Shown: piece after piece, positions 36,844 to 49,738 of the stretch | Layout of the letters: every line of letters starts with the position of its first letter | Numbering within the stretch: the first letter of the stretch is position 1 | Assembly (NCBI RefSeq): GCF_028769735.1 | Contig: NC_088170.1 | Span: forward strand, 53,725,585-53,789,584 | Origin: Zonotrichia leucophrys gambelii | Taxonomy: Eukaryota > Chordata > Aves > Passeriformes > Passerellidae | Reading direction: 5' to 3' | Length of the DNA stretch: 64,000 nt | The notes under the pieces: generated by a model | Told to the model about the DNA's origin: nothing | The model's input: the letters and a program-made list of their open reading frames with translations, nothing else | Databases searched by the model: none | Translations under genes and position numbers: made by a program

Positions 36844-39283
36844 GCAATTGAGAGAAGAAAAGAATAGGACATTATTGTTTGTGATTTTCATTTTTTAGCT
36901 ACTTAAATCTCTTTATATATATATACTGTAACACAAACCATCTTATTGAAGAGATTATTCTGATGCATTTTTTATTTTTGAATTATTAGTAAGTATACAG
37001 CAACTATTCAGGGAATCAAATGGTTAATTTCTTCCAGGAAAAGTAAAAACCCCAAGACTAGGAAAGGAAAATATTAAGCAAACATATAATGCTTGGATCC
37101 TAGTGCATCCCAGTGCTTTTTTTTCTCTACTGAATTCCTTATAAGAGAATAACGACAAAAATGTACCTCCACAAAAGATTTGAAAATGTCTTATGGTAGA
37201 ATAATCAAAATGCTTTCTGTTTACTAAAATAATTCATTTGTTGCTAGAAACACCTTAGAATATATAAAGTTAAGTCATAACTCTATTGGAGTAAATTACA
37301 TTATTAATAAACATTCCCGTTCAATTCAATGAGGAACAGAACTTCATCAATAGCTCTTTCACCATTTTCTTTAGGTATTTTGGGGGCTTATTCTCTCTGA
37401 TTTCCACAGACAGTGTTCCCAAGCTTACTAAAATTAGTGCAACTCTCTTCCATGATCTCTTGTCATCCCAGTGCTTCTGGGATCAGGCCCAGAAAGAGTA
37501 AGAGACGGTTCTGTGGAGAAAAGATAAAGTGTATGGAACTGGGCCAAAGGAGAAGTCTCAGGAAAAACATGGGGAAAAACCATTGCACAAGTCAGGCTGA
37601 ACCTTCCCTGGAGCAGCTGGGTCAGCAGGGCTGGGGAAGCCGCTCTGAACCCAACAGAGCCTCTTGCCTTCAGTGACAGCCAACATGAGAAACTGGAGAA
37701 AGTTTAAATCCCCAGGCTCCCTGAGCCCTCCTCGCAGAGCTTCCCACCAAAAGGCTTGAAGGGTTGGTAGATTTCATATCATCAGCTGCTCACTTCCATG
37801 CACCATTGGAGAGAACTCAATCAAGTACATCAACAGAGGCAACATCTAAAGTTTTCTAGAATATTTCTGTTCCCCAAACAGATACTTAAGCACCAAGGAT
37901 TTAATTTCTTTATTATTGATATTTTCTTTAGCTACTCTACTATTTGCTTTTAACATAGTACAAACAAGTTAGTGGAGGGGAGGCAATATATCATTGGGTA
38001 TTATTCAGAGATTTCTTGTAATCTCTAATATACAAATATTGAGGGAAAAAAAAAGGAGAGAATATTTTCTTATATAAGAGAATACAAGATATAAAAGGCA
38101 TTCCTAGTAAGACATTCCAGCAAATATTTTAGTGATGTCATTAATGGTTTTTCCTTTAAGGAAAATAACATCACTGGCTTCATCTCTATGTATTACTGCT
38201 GAGTTGCTTGTGCTTGTTCAGCAAAAACAATTTAAAAGAGTTCAGCACCTATTTGAACTAGATCAGCATCCATGTAAACTGTATGACTGTGATTTAAATG
38301 GGTGTCTGTTTGGTTGAATAGATGGTACACTAATTGTTAGTTGATGACGGAAACATATCTTACCAATATTTAATTATAGCTTTGGAAAGAGTTTTTCTTT
38401 TGCAAATCAGAATGGTTTTGACATAGTGTGTTGTCTTGGATGCTGTTAGTATGTAACATAGCTAAGGGTTTCAGATAATTGCTCATTAGTAGAAGACATG
38501 TGAGTACATGATTCACATGCTGTTAATTAAACTTGTTAATAACTCTTGAAGCAGCTACCTGGGAACTCAGTACATGACAGTTTGCACCTATAAATGTGAT
38601 GCAGATGACATGTGACTCAGAAGACCATCCACTGTAGGAAAATCTGATTTTCCCCAACACAGAACGGAGAGAACTGGGAAAACATTGTCCCTGCCTGGAA
38701 AGGAGACTCTACATCTCTCTCCATTTTCCCTTTTCTAAACACAAAGATTTTCCCTTAGAAAGCAAGTATTAAGGAAGTTTTTACTAGCACACTAACAACA
38801 CATAAAAACACAGATGAACAAGAAATACGAGAATTGTTAAATGATGCAGCATCACAGGCCTGTTTACAGACTTGCAAATTGGAGAAAACTTGAGAAGACC
38901 AGAAACTATTCATTAATTGATGAAAAGGTTAATCCTGAGTAGAACAGTTATTTTCAGTAATATTCAGTGGTTTATTGCACAAAACCCAATCTGAGATAAT
39001 TAGCAATGATCAATCTTTCCTTCATTATATCCCAGATTTGACTGTAGCAAGATTTCAGGGTGTGTAAGACAAACTCAAATGAAGAAACATAAGGTGATTA
39101 AAAATCAGATAAATTCAATCTATTTTGTTTAAGGCAGATATCATAGTGTACTTTCATCCATAACAAAACAGCTCATGGAGAACATATATGAACAGCTGAA
39201 TACTGAAAAACTACTGAGTGGGAAAACAGTAAAGAAAAATATAACAAATGCCAGTTCCTAATAATTATATGAAAGTCTACTTT

Positions 39284-39339
39284 GTAAGTAGTAATGAAAT
39301 AGTCCATAAGTAGTAAGTACTAATGAAGATAATCCATAA
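39284..39339 (+). repeat. Imperfect 26-27-bp direct duplication
   Basis: The copies at 39284-39309 and 39313-39339 both read roughly GTAAGTA, then TAATGAA, then ATA, then TCCATAA. They differ by single-base changes and one-base insertions. This is a local tandem duplication that has diverged. Confidence 0.65.
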
Positions 39340-40725
39340 TCTCACTTCGTACAGTGAAGGTAGAACAAAAAAATTGTCTACTAAATCTGAATGGTGTTAC
39401 AATACTCTCCTCCACAAAGAAACAAAGTTGAGCCTTAGAAAAGACCAGTTAAGGGTGGTAACTAGGCCAGAAATTAAGTGAAAACAGTAACAGAGGACAA
39501 ATAAGAGAAGACAAATACAGAGCTACCAGGTAAAGGAGCATATTTCTTTCTTCCTTCTGTTTCTCATGCAAGCAAAACACTATCCAACACTCACCCGCTT
39601 CAGATTGCAGTAGGCTGTTTATTCAGAGAGTCCTAAATCTCTGCCCTATATCTGAATTTCCTATTAATGCCTTTGGTGGACATTAATATTGCACTGTTTT
39701 CATCTAGATGTACACTTTGAAAATGGCTGAGCCAGACAAATGCTTCCCTTTGTGAATACATTAGAATCTGTGTCTGGGAAAGCAGACAGTCACTACCATG
39801 TTTTGCTCCATAAAAGCAAAGCCTGCATTTTGTTACCTTTGGAGGAGGCCTACTCAGCATATATGTTACACCAGCTCAGGAAACAATAAAATGTTAATTT
39901 GCCCATTGGATTCTCATTTAATCAAATGATTAAGTGATATGTTTTTCTTATTGCCTGGATTTTAAATTTCCTTCTCTTTCTCTAGCTTTAGGCATTGCTT
40001 ATCCCTTTTATTGTTTCTCCTAATGGCTTATTTTCTGCTGGTAGATATTTCATCTCTCCCTCAGTACAGCTGTGTTAGTATCTCTATAGAGATATATGGA
40101 AAGCTTTACTGAATTTCTAAAAGATTCTGTGTCTGGATTTTTGGAAATAGTGTCCTTTGCACAGTGAGGTATCTGCTGACAGGAATGAGGGACATGTTAT
40201 AAAAAAGCATGAACATGCAAATGATTTCAACAAAAATTAAGTGCTCAACAATTTTCAAAAATCTCAGAAGTCATAGATTGCTGATAGACTAAATGGTCTT
40301 TACCTGATCAAACCACTAGAAAAGTGTTTCATTTCAATGAAGGCAGCAGAGGTTATTAACTGTGGTTCTTCACGCCAGTTGCTGGGAGGTGGCAACCCCA
40401 GCCCTGCTTCTCTCTAGTCAGTATTCACATTTGGAGGAGAGGAGAGCTCTCCTGGCCATCCCATCCCTGCAGTTCTGACCATTAGCTGAATCTTATTTGG
40501 CAACAGAATATCAATTGGCAGAAGAAAAACAATAAGCAACTATACAAACTAACAATAAATATGTCAATGTATACTAACTCCCTCAACAAATTCAAAAGAT
40601 AATACAAAATACTATGTTTTGCTACAACGTGGTATCTGAGAAGCAAGAGAAGGGAAATGGAAAACAGCTACCTGTGTACACTCAGCTGAGGTAAATCACC
40701 ACTGCTTTCTTGAAGCAAACTGAGT

Positions 40726-40750
40726 TACACCAATTTATAACATTGGTGTA
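40726..40750. repeat. Short hairpin, 9-bp arms
   Basis: TACACCAAT (40726-40734) and ATTGGTGTA (40742-40750) are exact reverse complements around TTATAAC. Chance origin is possible. Confidence 0.5.
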
Positions 40751-42791
40751 TATAACATCCTAAATAACATCCTGCATTGGATAAAATTACTGAGACATTT
40801 GGATTTCCTGTTTCTTCCTGATTACAGAAAATGAAGAGCAAAGTAGCTGTGCAAAAGACCTGAAAACTGCATCCACCTGTATGTAATTGACCTAATGATA
40901 AAATTCACCATGGCCTTTGCTAGAAGAAAGTGTTCAGCATCTTGAGGCAGCCACCGAGCTGTATGTGCTTGAGGAAATCCTTTCTGACCAGCAGACTATT
41001 GATTCTGAAAAAAGCTATATTATCATAAATCTTGAGTGACTTGACACAGGTCAGTGCAGACAAAATATTAACCACTCTAAAGTGCTTTTAAAGATTCTCA
41101 GACTGAAATAAAGAAAAATATGATGTACACATCTCTAATATAGATTTTTCTTCCTTGCGTTTACATACCTCATTCACTTTTTCTTTCAGAAAATTGCATC
41201 TATGGTAGCCCACAAAAACCTTCCATCTGCAATCACATGAGTAGGCTGCACAAAAAAGTGATGAGGTAGGAATTTCTCTGTTGGACAAAGTAGATTTATT
41301 ATTTTTTTAATTACTTCTGTGTTGTCAATTGAATTAATTAATCCAGGTCAAACAGCGTGCTCCTTCCCTGAATATCTCTTGAGATATCACCTAGCAATAG
41401 GTGATAGTTCTAATTAGCAGAATGATAAATAAACCAGTTCTAAATAGCAGAAACCAGAGTTTTGGGGATTTCTACTTTGTCAGGTCTAAAACATTCAAAA
41501 TACCTTATATACAGGTCCTTCCAGCACTTACAAATTGGCATTGCCTGAATTAATGATCCCTCTTCCTCGTGCTCAGGGGTGCTGTGTTTGGAGTGCCAAC
41601 AGTCCCATGGCAGTCCCACAGCTGGTGTGTTGGCATCTGGAATGTCCTTTCCCCTGGGATTTGATGGTGAGGGCAGACCTAGAGACTTTTCCTCATGGTC
41701 TGCATTTCTCCTCAGGAGATGGTAACACATAGAACACCACTCTGGTCTATTTTTCACAGGGGGCTGAACAGATAATGGGCTGAGCACCACACCTGTTTCC
41801 ATCTACCTCAGAACAAGAAACCATTTAACAGGGAAAAATCATTTGAAGGATTTTGTAGTTTTAAGATCTTTAAGGTCTGATAATAGCATGGCAAAAAGTG
41901 CTTTAGGCTTCTTAAGTTCAAGCATATCCTGGCTGGGAAGATAGTCTCTCAACTCCTATGATTCTGAATCTGGTGTTATTTTCAGATGGAGCTATTTAAC
42001 ACACCAGAATGAATTTCTTAAAATCAGCCTTTTTCACAGTCTCTCACAAGTACTTACTGTGCTTACTCACTTTCTTGCAGAAAATTGCAATCTTATTTAA
42101 CTGTGGCTAAGAAGCATGGATTGAAACTTAAAGGAATGTTCATGCAGTGGACAATTTAGGTCCCGTCTTATATGAGCTTCTCATTCTCTTTTTCCATTAT
42201 CTTCTCACTCACAGACATTAGAGAGAATTCCTTAGTGCTGTACCTTCATATTCTGATTGCTTATATCTAAAAAATCTATCCATAATTTTGTCTGCCTGAT
42301 TAGCTTAAACTGCGAGAGAGTGGCTTAGCATGGAGCATTTACAATATTGTTAGAGGCATTTATGGTCCTGTTTTTCCCAAGTGACCTAATGAACACTATG
42401 CATAGACTGGAGCTGCTGGTTAGTACTGTCAGAGGAGAAATCTCTCTCTCCATTCACTCTGCAATCCCTTTCCTGAAAACAGGGGTCTCACAAAAGAATC
42501 TAAATCAACTCTGATTTTTAAAATATTTTACTCCTTGTAAATTTGCCTCAGAGACAAGCCCCATTTCTGTGCAGGGCTAGTTTGAAATCCTGGTGAGTCA
42601 AATCTTCTCTGTGACCAGGATAGTCTTCAGATATGTAAAAATACAAGGATATTGTCCAGAAGGGCATTTTCTCTGGAAGTATTAACAATCAAATTACCAC
42701 AGAGGATGGTAAGCAGAGGAGAACAGGGACACTAAAAATAAAGAGCAGAGACACAAACTGGTAGCAGAGAGATGCTTTATGCTATTCTATA

Positions 42792-42810
42792 TAGCTTATT
42801 CTATAAGCTA
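42792..42810. repeat. Short hairpin, 8-bp arms
   Basis: TAGCTTAT (42792-42799) and ATAAGCTA (42803-42810) flank TCT, inside a stretch where CTATTCTATA-like words recur (42780-42815). Probably local slippage. Confidence 0.45.
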
Positions 42811-43576
42811 TTCTGTTTGTAGTATATTTCTTGTTTATTATGATTGTTATTTTTTTTCTGCAGAAGGTCAGGTAGTTGAAAAAAAACCCAAAGGACAGAT
42901 AGCTCTGTAGCAGAGGTCAGTAACAGAAAGGTTGCTGAGTTCTTAGCAGGAATTGAAGGGTTTGTCCTGAATAGTCACGTGTAATTTTTCTCCTTGAATA
43001 GTAATTACAACTTGACAGAAATACCAGTTTTTTCTAGATGACGATAGAAGCTAAGCATTGTTTATGAGCCTACACTTCTTGAGTAAATAGATTTCCCCTA
43101 ATTTGCAATTCTAAAAATATATTTAAACCTATTTTTACATGGCTTCTGTTAACACAGGAAAGATCTAGTCAGGCAGTTTTTGACAAAATTTATTTTCCTT
43201 GAAAGGTGTTGTTTCATTTAAGCTGAATCATTAATGAGGCTGAACAGCTTTTGAAGATATGTTAAGTGAGGTTTTTGAACAATAAAATTTTGACCTATGT
43301 TTTGGTACAACTAAATTTTGAGAAAACATGTTCCAAATATTTTGTTTCAACCTGAAAATTCCAAACCTCAAAGTTTGCTGTGAAGCAGAACCTGCATCTT
43401 CTGCCCTGCACAGAAGTGGTGAGAATGCACTGCAGAACTCTGCAGATTCCTCAGCTGCCTGCAGTTTTCTCAGCAGTTTTATTATAGAATTAAATGAGCT
43501 GCATTTTAATTGCTTTCTAGGTTAATACATCCAAGAGCAAACTGCAGTATCTTGTTTAAGGTCTGCAGAAGTTCTT

Positions 43577-43602
43577 CTTGAGAACTGTGCAGAGTTCTCA
43601 AG
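43577..43602. repeat. Short hairpin, 10-bp arms
   Basis: CTTGAGAACT (43577-43586) and AGTTCTCAAG (43593-43602) are exact reverse complements around GTGCAG. A further base pair extends the stem at each side. No surrounding terminator or gene context is seen. Confidence 0.55.
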
Positions 43603-46600
43603 AGTTGAGTAGAAATGGAACAAGAAAATGAACAAAAATTTCTCTATAGATAAAGCAATATTTCCACCTGGCTTTCTATTGGTTCTCATGGATTATAAGT
43701 AATTCTGGAGTGATAGTAATAATTTTCAATTGTTGCAATTTGGTTTTCTTTTTGTCTTCTTTCCTTTGTTTTCCCAGTGGGAGTTCATATTAGCTACCCT
43801 TTCCATAGAGCTCAGATGGGTTCTGACAATCCAGCTCAGACAAACACAATTATTGTGTCATTAACAAATCTTGCAGTAACCTGCTGTACAGAAATGTGGA
43901 AAGTTGTACCATTCAAATATATAATAGACACAATATGTTTCACATATAACAAATTAATGAAATTGCCAAAAAGCAAAATCAGTCAAACTCAAGAATGCTA
44001 TTTACTTTTCTGACTAAGCAGTTTGGGCTTTTATAGTAAGATAGCAGTCAAACAGAGGGAAAAATATGTTTGATGAAGTTCCATGCTCTTATTGTTTTGT
44101 GTTGCTTTATTTGTAAAATAAAGCCACAAGTCAGGCAGACTGGTAAGTGCTGCTAGCGGGAATTTTCTGAAACTATTTCACTAGTAATGATTTTCTAGAT
44201 CATGGTGGGTTGTGTGAAAATGAATTCTCTTATTTGCTGTGCATGCTCCCTTGCTCATGTTTTATGATATTTGAATGTTTCCAAAGTAGCCACTGCCTGG
44301 GCTTTTAGTTCAAACAAAATATAATACTCAGATATTCAACAAGCAAGAGAACTGAGCTCCTCTCTCATGCCCAGAACAAACTCCCACATACTAAAGCCAA
44401 GGGTCAAAGAGTGAGGTGAGAAAATTAATAAACTACTACTGCATTTTTGTACTAATAAAAGCTTAGTCACTATTATGTATTTTTCTAATCATTGCCCAGT
44501 GCATGGGTTGACAATTTAAACTTTTAGAGGTCTGATTACACAATAGAGAAGAAGGAAAGGAAAGGAATATTAGAAGGAAAATAGAGAAAGCATAAGACTT
44601 AGTGTACATTAACTTACACATCTAAAATGTAAATGTCTAAGCCTGAACAATTTTCCCTACACCCTTTCTAGTCACTGAGGAGGAACAGGCAGGGACAGAT
44701 TCCTCTCGCATTCAGATAGTGATGAAAAGACAGCTCACAGGCATCATCCTGTTGCTCACCTCTTGCTATATGGAAAAGCTAAAATGATCAAATGAAAATC
44801 TGAAATGACCAGCTGTCAGACATTTACAGTTAGATTAGATTACTCTTACCCTAACTAGCCAACAGGGCTTTATTTTATGGAACAAATTGTGTTTTAATGG
44901 AACAGCTTGAAGTTTGTTGAAGCAATAGTTTACAAGGGAATGGCACAGTTCCTTCAGCTGGGCTTTTTTCTTTTGAGACTTATCTTTACTCTAGATACTT
45001 TAATTTTATAGTCAACTTAGTAAATGTTTTGGGATTAATTAGTATGTCTGTCACTACTAAATGATGGCTGCACTATCACACATGATACCCAGAGCTGAAT
45101 AGTTAGTTTGACTCAGCACACTCACACTACACCACTTCTGGCAACCTAATTTCCCTAAATGTAGCTGTACAGTGAGGCTTTCAAACGATCTGTGACTCTT
45201 TGGTTACAAAACCAGAGGAGCAGGGTGACTTCAGTTACTTAATGAACTGTTCTTGCTGAAGTTGCTGTGTCACCCTTGCATTACTTTTTGACGAAAGCCC
45301 TTCTGTAACCTCTCCTGAGCCCCAAAGCTATACACCTCTATGCAAAAATTACCCTGGGGAAAATATTTAAAGCTCAAAAAAGCTGTCACACCTGTATTTC
45401 CCCATCTCTGCCATAGTCAAACTCCCATCAGACGTTGACTGGGACAATAGCATCTCCTGTGTAATTTTTGTCAGTCTGGAAAAGCTTTCAGAGAAATTTC
45501 CCTGTATTCTATCACTGCCTGTGTTAGAGTTCAGCAAATACATCTCACTATAAAAAACTCCAGAACATTCTTTCTGAAAAGGTGCTTTGAAGTCTAAACT
45601 CTTGTCTGTATTTTCTAAATATATAATCTTTCTATACACCTTGTCCTTATGTCTTCACAGATTCTACTTCACTAGTACTATTGCAACTCTTACCACAAAT
45701 CTCATAATGCATTTTTTTCTTTACAAGGAATGGGAAAATTAAGCTTCCATTGGCATTAAGAGGACTTCACAGGGCAAAATTATTCTCACTTTAGGAAACC
45801 TGAATTTGTTTACTGAAACTTTCATTCACGCTTACCGAAAACAAAATTGTTCTGTGAGTGCAGCTTGGTCTGTGCTGATTTGCGTGAGAGTGAACACATC
45901 CCCAGCAATGCACAGCAAAACAGCTCACGGCAGCAGGCTGACATGTTGTGTGTCTCCAGGCAAAGCAAGTCTTGTGACAGATCTGAAAGTTCACTACATA
46001 ATTCAAAACATTGCTGTAAGTATAGTAAATAAGCCATTAAAGAAAATTCCTCACTTATCACTTACTTAAACTCTTAATGCAGCTTAGCAATTCATACATT
46101 CATTCTCTTCCTTGCTCAGTGGTTACAGCTACACCACAGTCCACTGAAAACAGAATAAGCAGAGATAGCAATCAAGCTGACCCAATGGGAACAACCTGGT
46201 TTTTATTGTTTGTGGACAATACCCTCAAGAGATTACAGACTCTCTTAAGAAGAGAAAGAGTTTCATGGTATTTCTTAGGACAAATCCCAAAGGATTTGAT
46301 TTTTCACTCAACCAAGGGGTCACAGATTAGCATGGTAGGCATTTTCCTGGTTTCTAGGATTTTCAGTTTTATTGATGGCTGAGGCTATCTTCTCAGGATT
46401 GCTTCACCTGTATGGATCAATTTATTCTGAGAAGCCACGCTGGATATGTTCCTTTTTCTGTGCTCAGCTGGCAGCTGCAGAACTCTGGGTGAGGCTGGAG
46501 GGGTTCCAGCATGCTGTGCTCCACACACCCCTCACACCAGATAGGATTGCAGGAGGTTCTGAATCACAGGGTAAACCTGAGCATGTTCCTTTAAAGCTTG

Positions 46601-49599
46601 AAAGGTCCACATTTCTTAAGTGTGAGGCTATTTGTTTAATAATACATTTGTTTTATCTCTGTTTTCACACATCTCCTGATAACTGCCTGACAAGTTCCTA
46701 AGGGAAATGGAGCCCAGGCCGGTTACAAAGGTTGTGAACCACGAGGAATTATTAACATGAGTTCCCTGAGTCTGGAGCCTGTGATTGCCTGACTTTTGGC
46801 CTGCAGCATGTTCCTGAGAGACAAATAGTGCTCAGTGGGAGCACAGCGAGTGACCTTCCACCTGGGCTATGAGGAGGCCTGACAGATGCTCATGTGCCAT
46901 GTGTTATTTGTGACACGTGGCAGCTCTGACTGCCCTTCACTTGCCAGCAAGATGACAAGACCCAGAAAAACAAGGAGCCTCTCAGGTTTTGGGCCTGATG
47001 CCAGTTGTAGAGCTGAGTTTGATGGAATAACTCGTTCTTTTACCCACTCATCTCCTGACCCTAATTTTCTTTTACCCTTTACTTCTGGAAAAAGTGCAGA
47101 GGAGGAGTCATTCCTCCTCTTTCCTTCACATTGCCAAGACTTTTTAAGGTTCTTTTCTCTGGACATGGATCCTCTTTTTCTGACACTTCCCATAATAACT
47201 CACCTCATGCCTGCTTTTCCCTTCTTCAGCCTTGCAGGTCTGTTTAGGAGCGCGGTGTTCCTCTGTGCTAAGATGAATTTCACCCTATTCATCACAGCCC
47301 CATTAGCAACCTGCAGCTGCAGGGACAGGCATCTGGTGCCCTTGTCTTTCCTGGGGGACAAAGGGAAGAGCTCAAGCACCAAGCACAGCCCCAGGAATGT
47401 GCACAGGAAGCTCAGAGCCCTGGACCAATGTGAGGCACACTTTCTTTCTCTCTTCTCTTAGAGGCCAAAAACTTTTCTTGTGTGAGGAATGCCAGAAAAC
47501 AGAAGCAGCCTGGGAAAAGCTCCAGATTGCTGCCACTTGGCAAGTGGGAGGGGATATGAAGAAAAAAGGGAGCCCTTTAACCTAGGCTCTGGCACTGCCA
47601 ATGTCAGATCTTGTCTCAGTCAACAGGACTACTAAAGGTAGTAAAAATGTTGTCTCTTTCTTTCTTAGATGTCAAGGAGGAAATTCAGCTGAATTAAATC
47701 TGTCCCATCCTGTTGTTTATTGTTCATTATGCTATCACCTTGTGTGTTCCATCCACCCACCAGATTCCACAATCCTTTTCCATTTTTTTTTGGGAACTTT
47801 AAAAAGTTGCTTCTGGACCTCATCAAATGTTTTATTTTTGCACAAGTGCATGTGATTGAAGCCAGCATCTGCAGTGCAGGTGTTTACAGATGTTGCTGTA
47901 GTGGCCTGGAGTACCCTGGTCCTGGAAAACCCTCTGAGAAAGCTCTCACATGTTTTTAGAGAAGAAATAAACTTTTTCTTGTATACATAAATCAAATTCA
48001 AATATAAACCACTGAGAGCTTTGTTGGCCTTGAACTAATACATCCAGAGTTCATACACTCCAGTACTATATAAATAAGAACAAGATTTGAATGTCCTATT
48101 TTGACTGCAATGGCCTCCAAATATGCAAGCAGTACTTGTGAAGAATGTGCCTGACATTTAAGTCTGTCAAGGTTCCTGGATAATTTTTTCCTTTACTTCC
48201 TTGTCCCAAATTCTTCTCCTCATCAACTTTTAGATGCAGTTTTCTCTTTTTTTCCCCCTTCTCTTCTGAAGATGCAGAATAGAGTTTTTGACATGCTTTG
48301 GAGCTTTGAGGCGCAATGTAACATAGTTCAAATCTACAGCTATCAAAGCAACGTTAAATGAATGTTCATATTGGAATTTAGTGCAATTAAAAAGCAGCAA
48401 TAAGTAAAAAGAAAATTATGCAAAAATGTATTTTACTTAGGATAGGAATATAACTTCTGGGGCAGAGGGAAGTTTCTAGCTAGAAGAAAAAAACAGCTCC
48501 TGGTTGATGGGCAATCTTTACAGTCTTTGCTGAGACAAACCATACCTCTGTTTAATAGGAGGGAGGCACCACACAAAAGCAGTAGGTTAGTTCACAGTCA
48601 TGCATGCTTGATTTACTACAGGTCACAGATCATTTTGTGTGCAGGAACATGTCCTTGAAAGGGCAAATAAATTCACTAAGTTTTCTGATTTTACCCTGGC
48701 GTAGTCAACTGTTAGCTGGAGTAAGAGATTTTTAGTGCATTTGTATTTCCTTTGGGCGAAATCTGAATTCCATTTTAACTGTTTCAGGGTGATCAATAGA
48801 GGAGGTAGAAATTAAGGCTTTCAATGCCTCTCTATTTTTATATACTGGCAAGCTAAAAAAAAATCTAAATCATAACGGAGTTTTATCTTTTCACATAAAA
48901 TATGAGTCACTTGAGGATGATACTTGGAACTTAAAATTCACTAGAAGTCAGAAACATCTGCTCATTTACAAAATTAAAAAATTCTCCAATATACTTAGAA
49001 TTGTGAACAAAGTAGGCTTTACAGTATGATTTCAAACATACAATGGAAGAATCAATGAAAAGTTGTGATGGTCTTCCCTGCTTGAGAGCAAGGCAAGGAC
49101 AGTATTCAAATAATGGTTGAAACCCCTTCCAGACCACTAGTTTTTTGGGTGATGAACTCTCTTCATATACCTATGAATGTAAAACTAGGTTGGAAATTCC
49201 ACTAAGTAGCAAGCACTGAAAAGTACTCACTCTGAAACCTCAAATCTGAATGACCTTTAAGAAAATATAGGCCACCCATAGGATTCAGGAAATTACAGTG
49301 GTTAAACCATTATGTTTATTAACTTTCACTTGATTTTTGTTCATCCTGGGTGAGCTGCTTTTGGTCAGGGTAACTTGGGGCCATACCATATTTGGGCACA
49401 GAAGAGGAAACACTCATCTATATTGCACAATAAATAAAAGCAATACAAGAGAATCATGTTGATCTGTTGCAAGTCTAGAATACTGTCCATCCGAGATAGA
49501 TTGAAAGCTATTGAAAAGCAAAAGGTAGACTAAATCATATATATCTTCCACCTGGTATATCCTGCAATTTCTACAGTGGAAAGCACATGGTGTGACTCT

Positions 49600-49738
49600 T
49601 GGGGCTCCTGAGCATGGCCAGGAGTTGGGCCAGCTGATCCTGGTGGGTCCCTTCCAACTGTTTACAGTATTGTCCCTTCCAACTCTGATATTCCAGATAT
49701 GCTTCCAACACAGCATATTCTTGATTCTATGATTTCAT
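49600..49738 (+). mobile_element. CR1 LINE 3'-end fragment
   Basis: The sequence GAGTTGGGCCAGCTGATCCT followed by GGTGGGTCCCTTCCAACT matches the CR1 3' UTR phrase, and the fragment ends in TTGATTCTATGATT-type 8-base tail units. Orientation is plus with the 3' end near 49738. The block GTCCCTTCCAACT occurs twice, at 49647 and 49672, 25 bp apart, which the family consensus as I know it does not show. This suggests an internal duplication after or during insertion. The element is strongly 5'-truncated. Confidence 0.85.

Larger units (their letters stand above)
34331..49599. other. Long unique non-coding stretch
   Basis: Across about 15 kb no gene, RNA gene or confident transposon is recognised. 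GC-richer patches at about 36220-36680, 41530-41780 and 46400-47450 hold overlapping open frames on both strands. The longest is 191 codons on the plus strand at 46886-47461, without a domain I recognise. Small hairpins and direct repeats are listed separately. The rest is AT-rich unique sequence with short A or T runs. Confidence 0.45.

Noticed and set aside
41900..41975. Possible further CR1 tail (CTATGATTCTGAATC)
   Set aside because: Only one tail-like unit is present and the upstream sequence does not follow the CR1 3' end.
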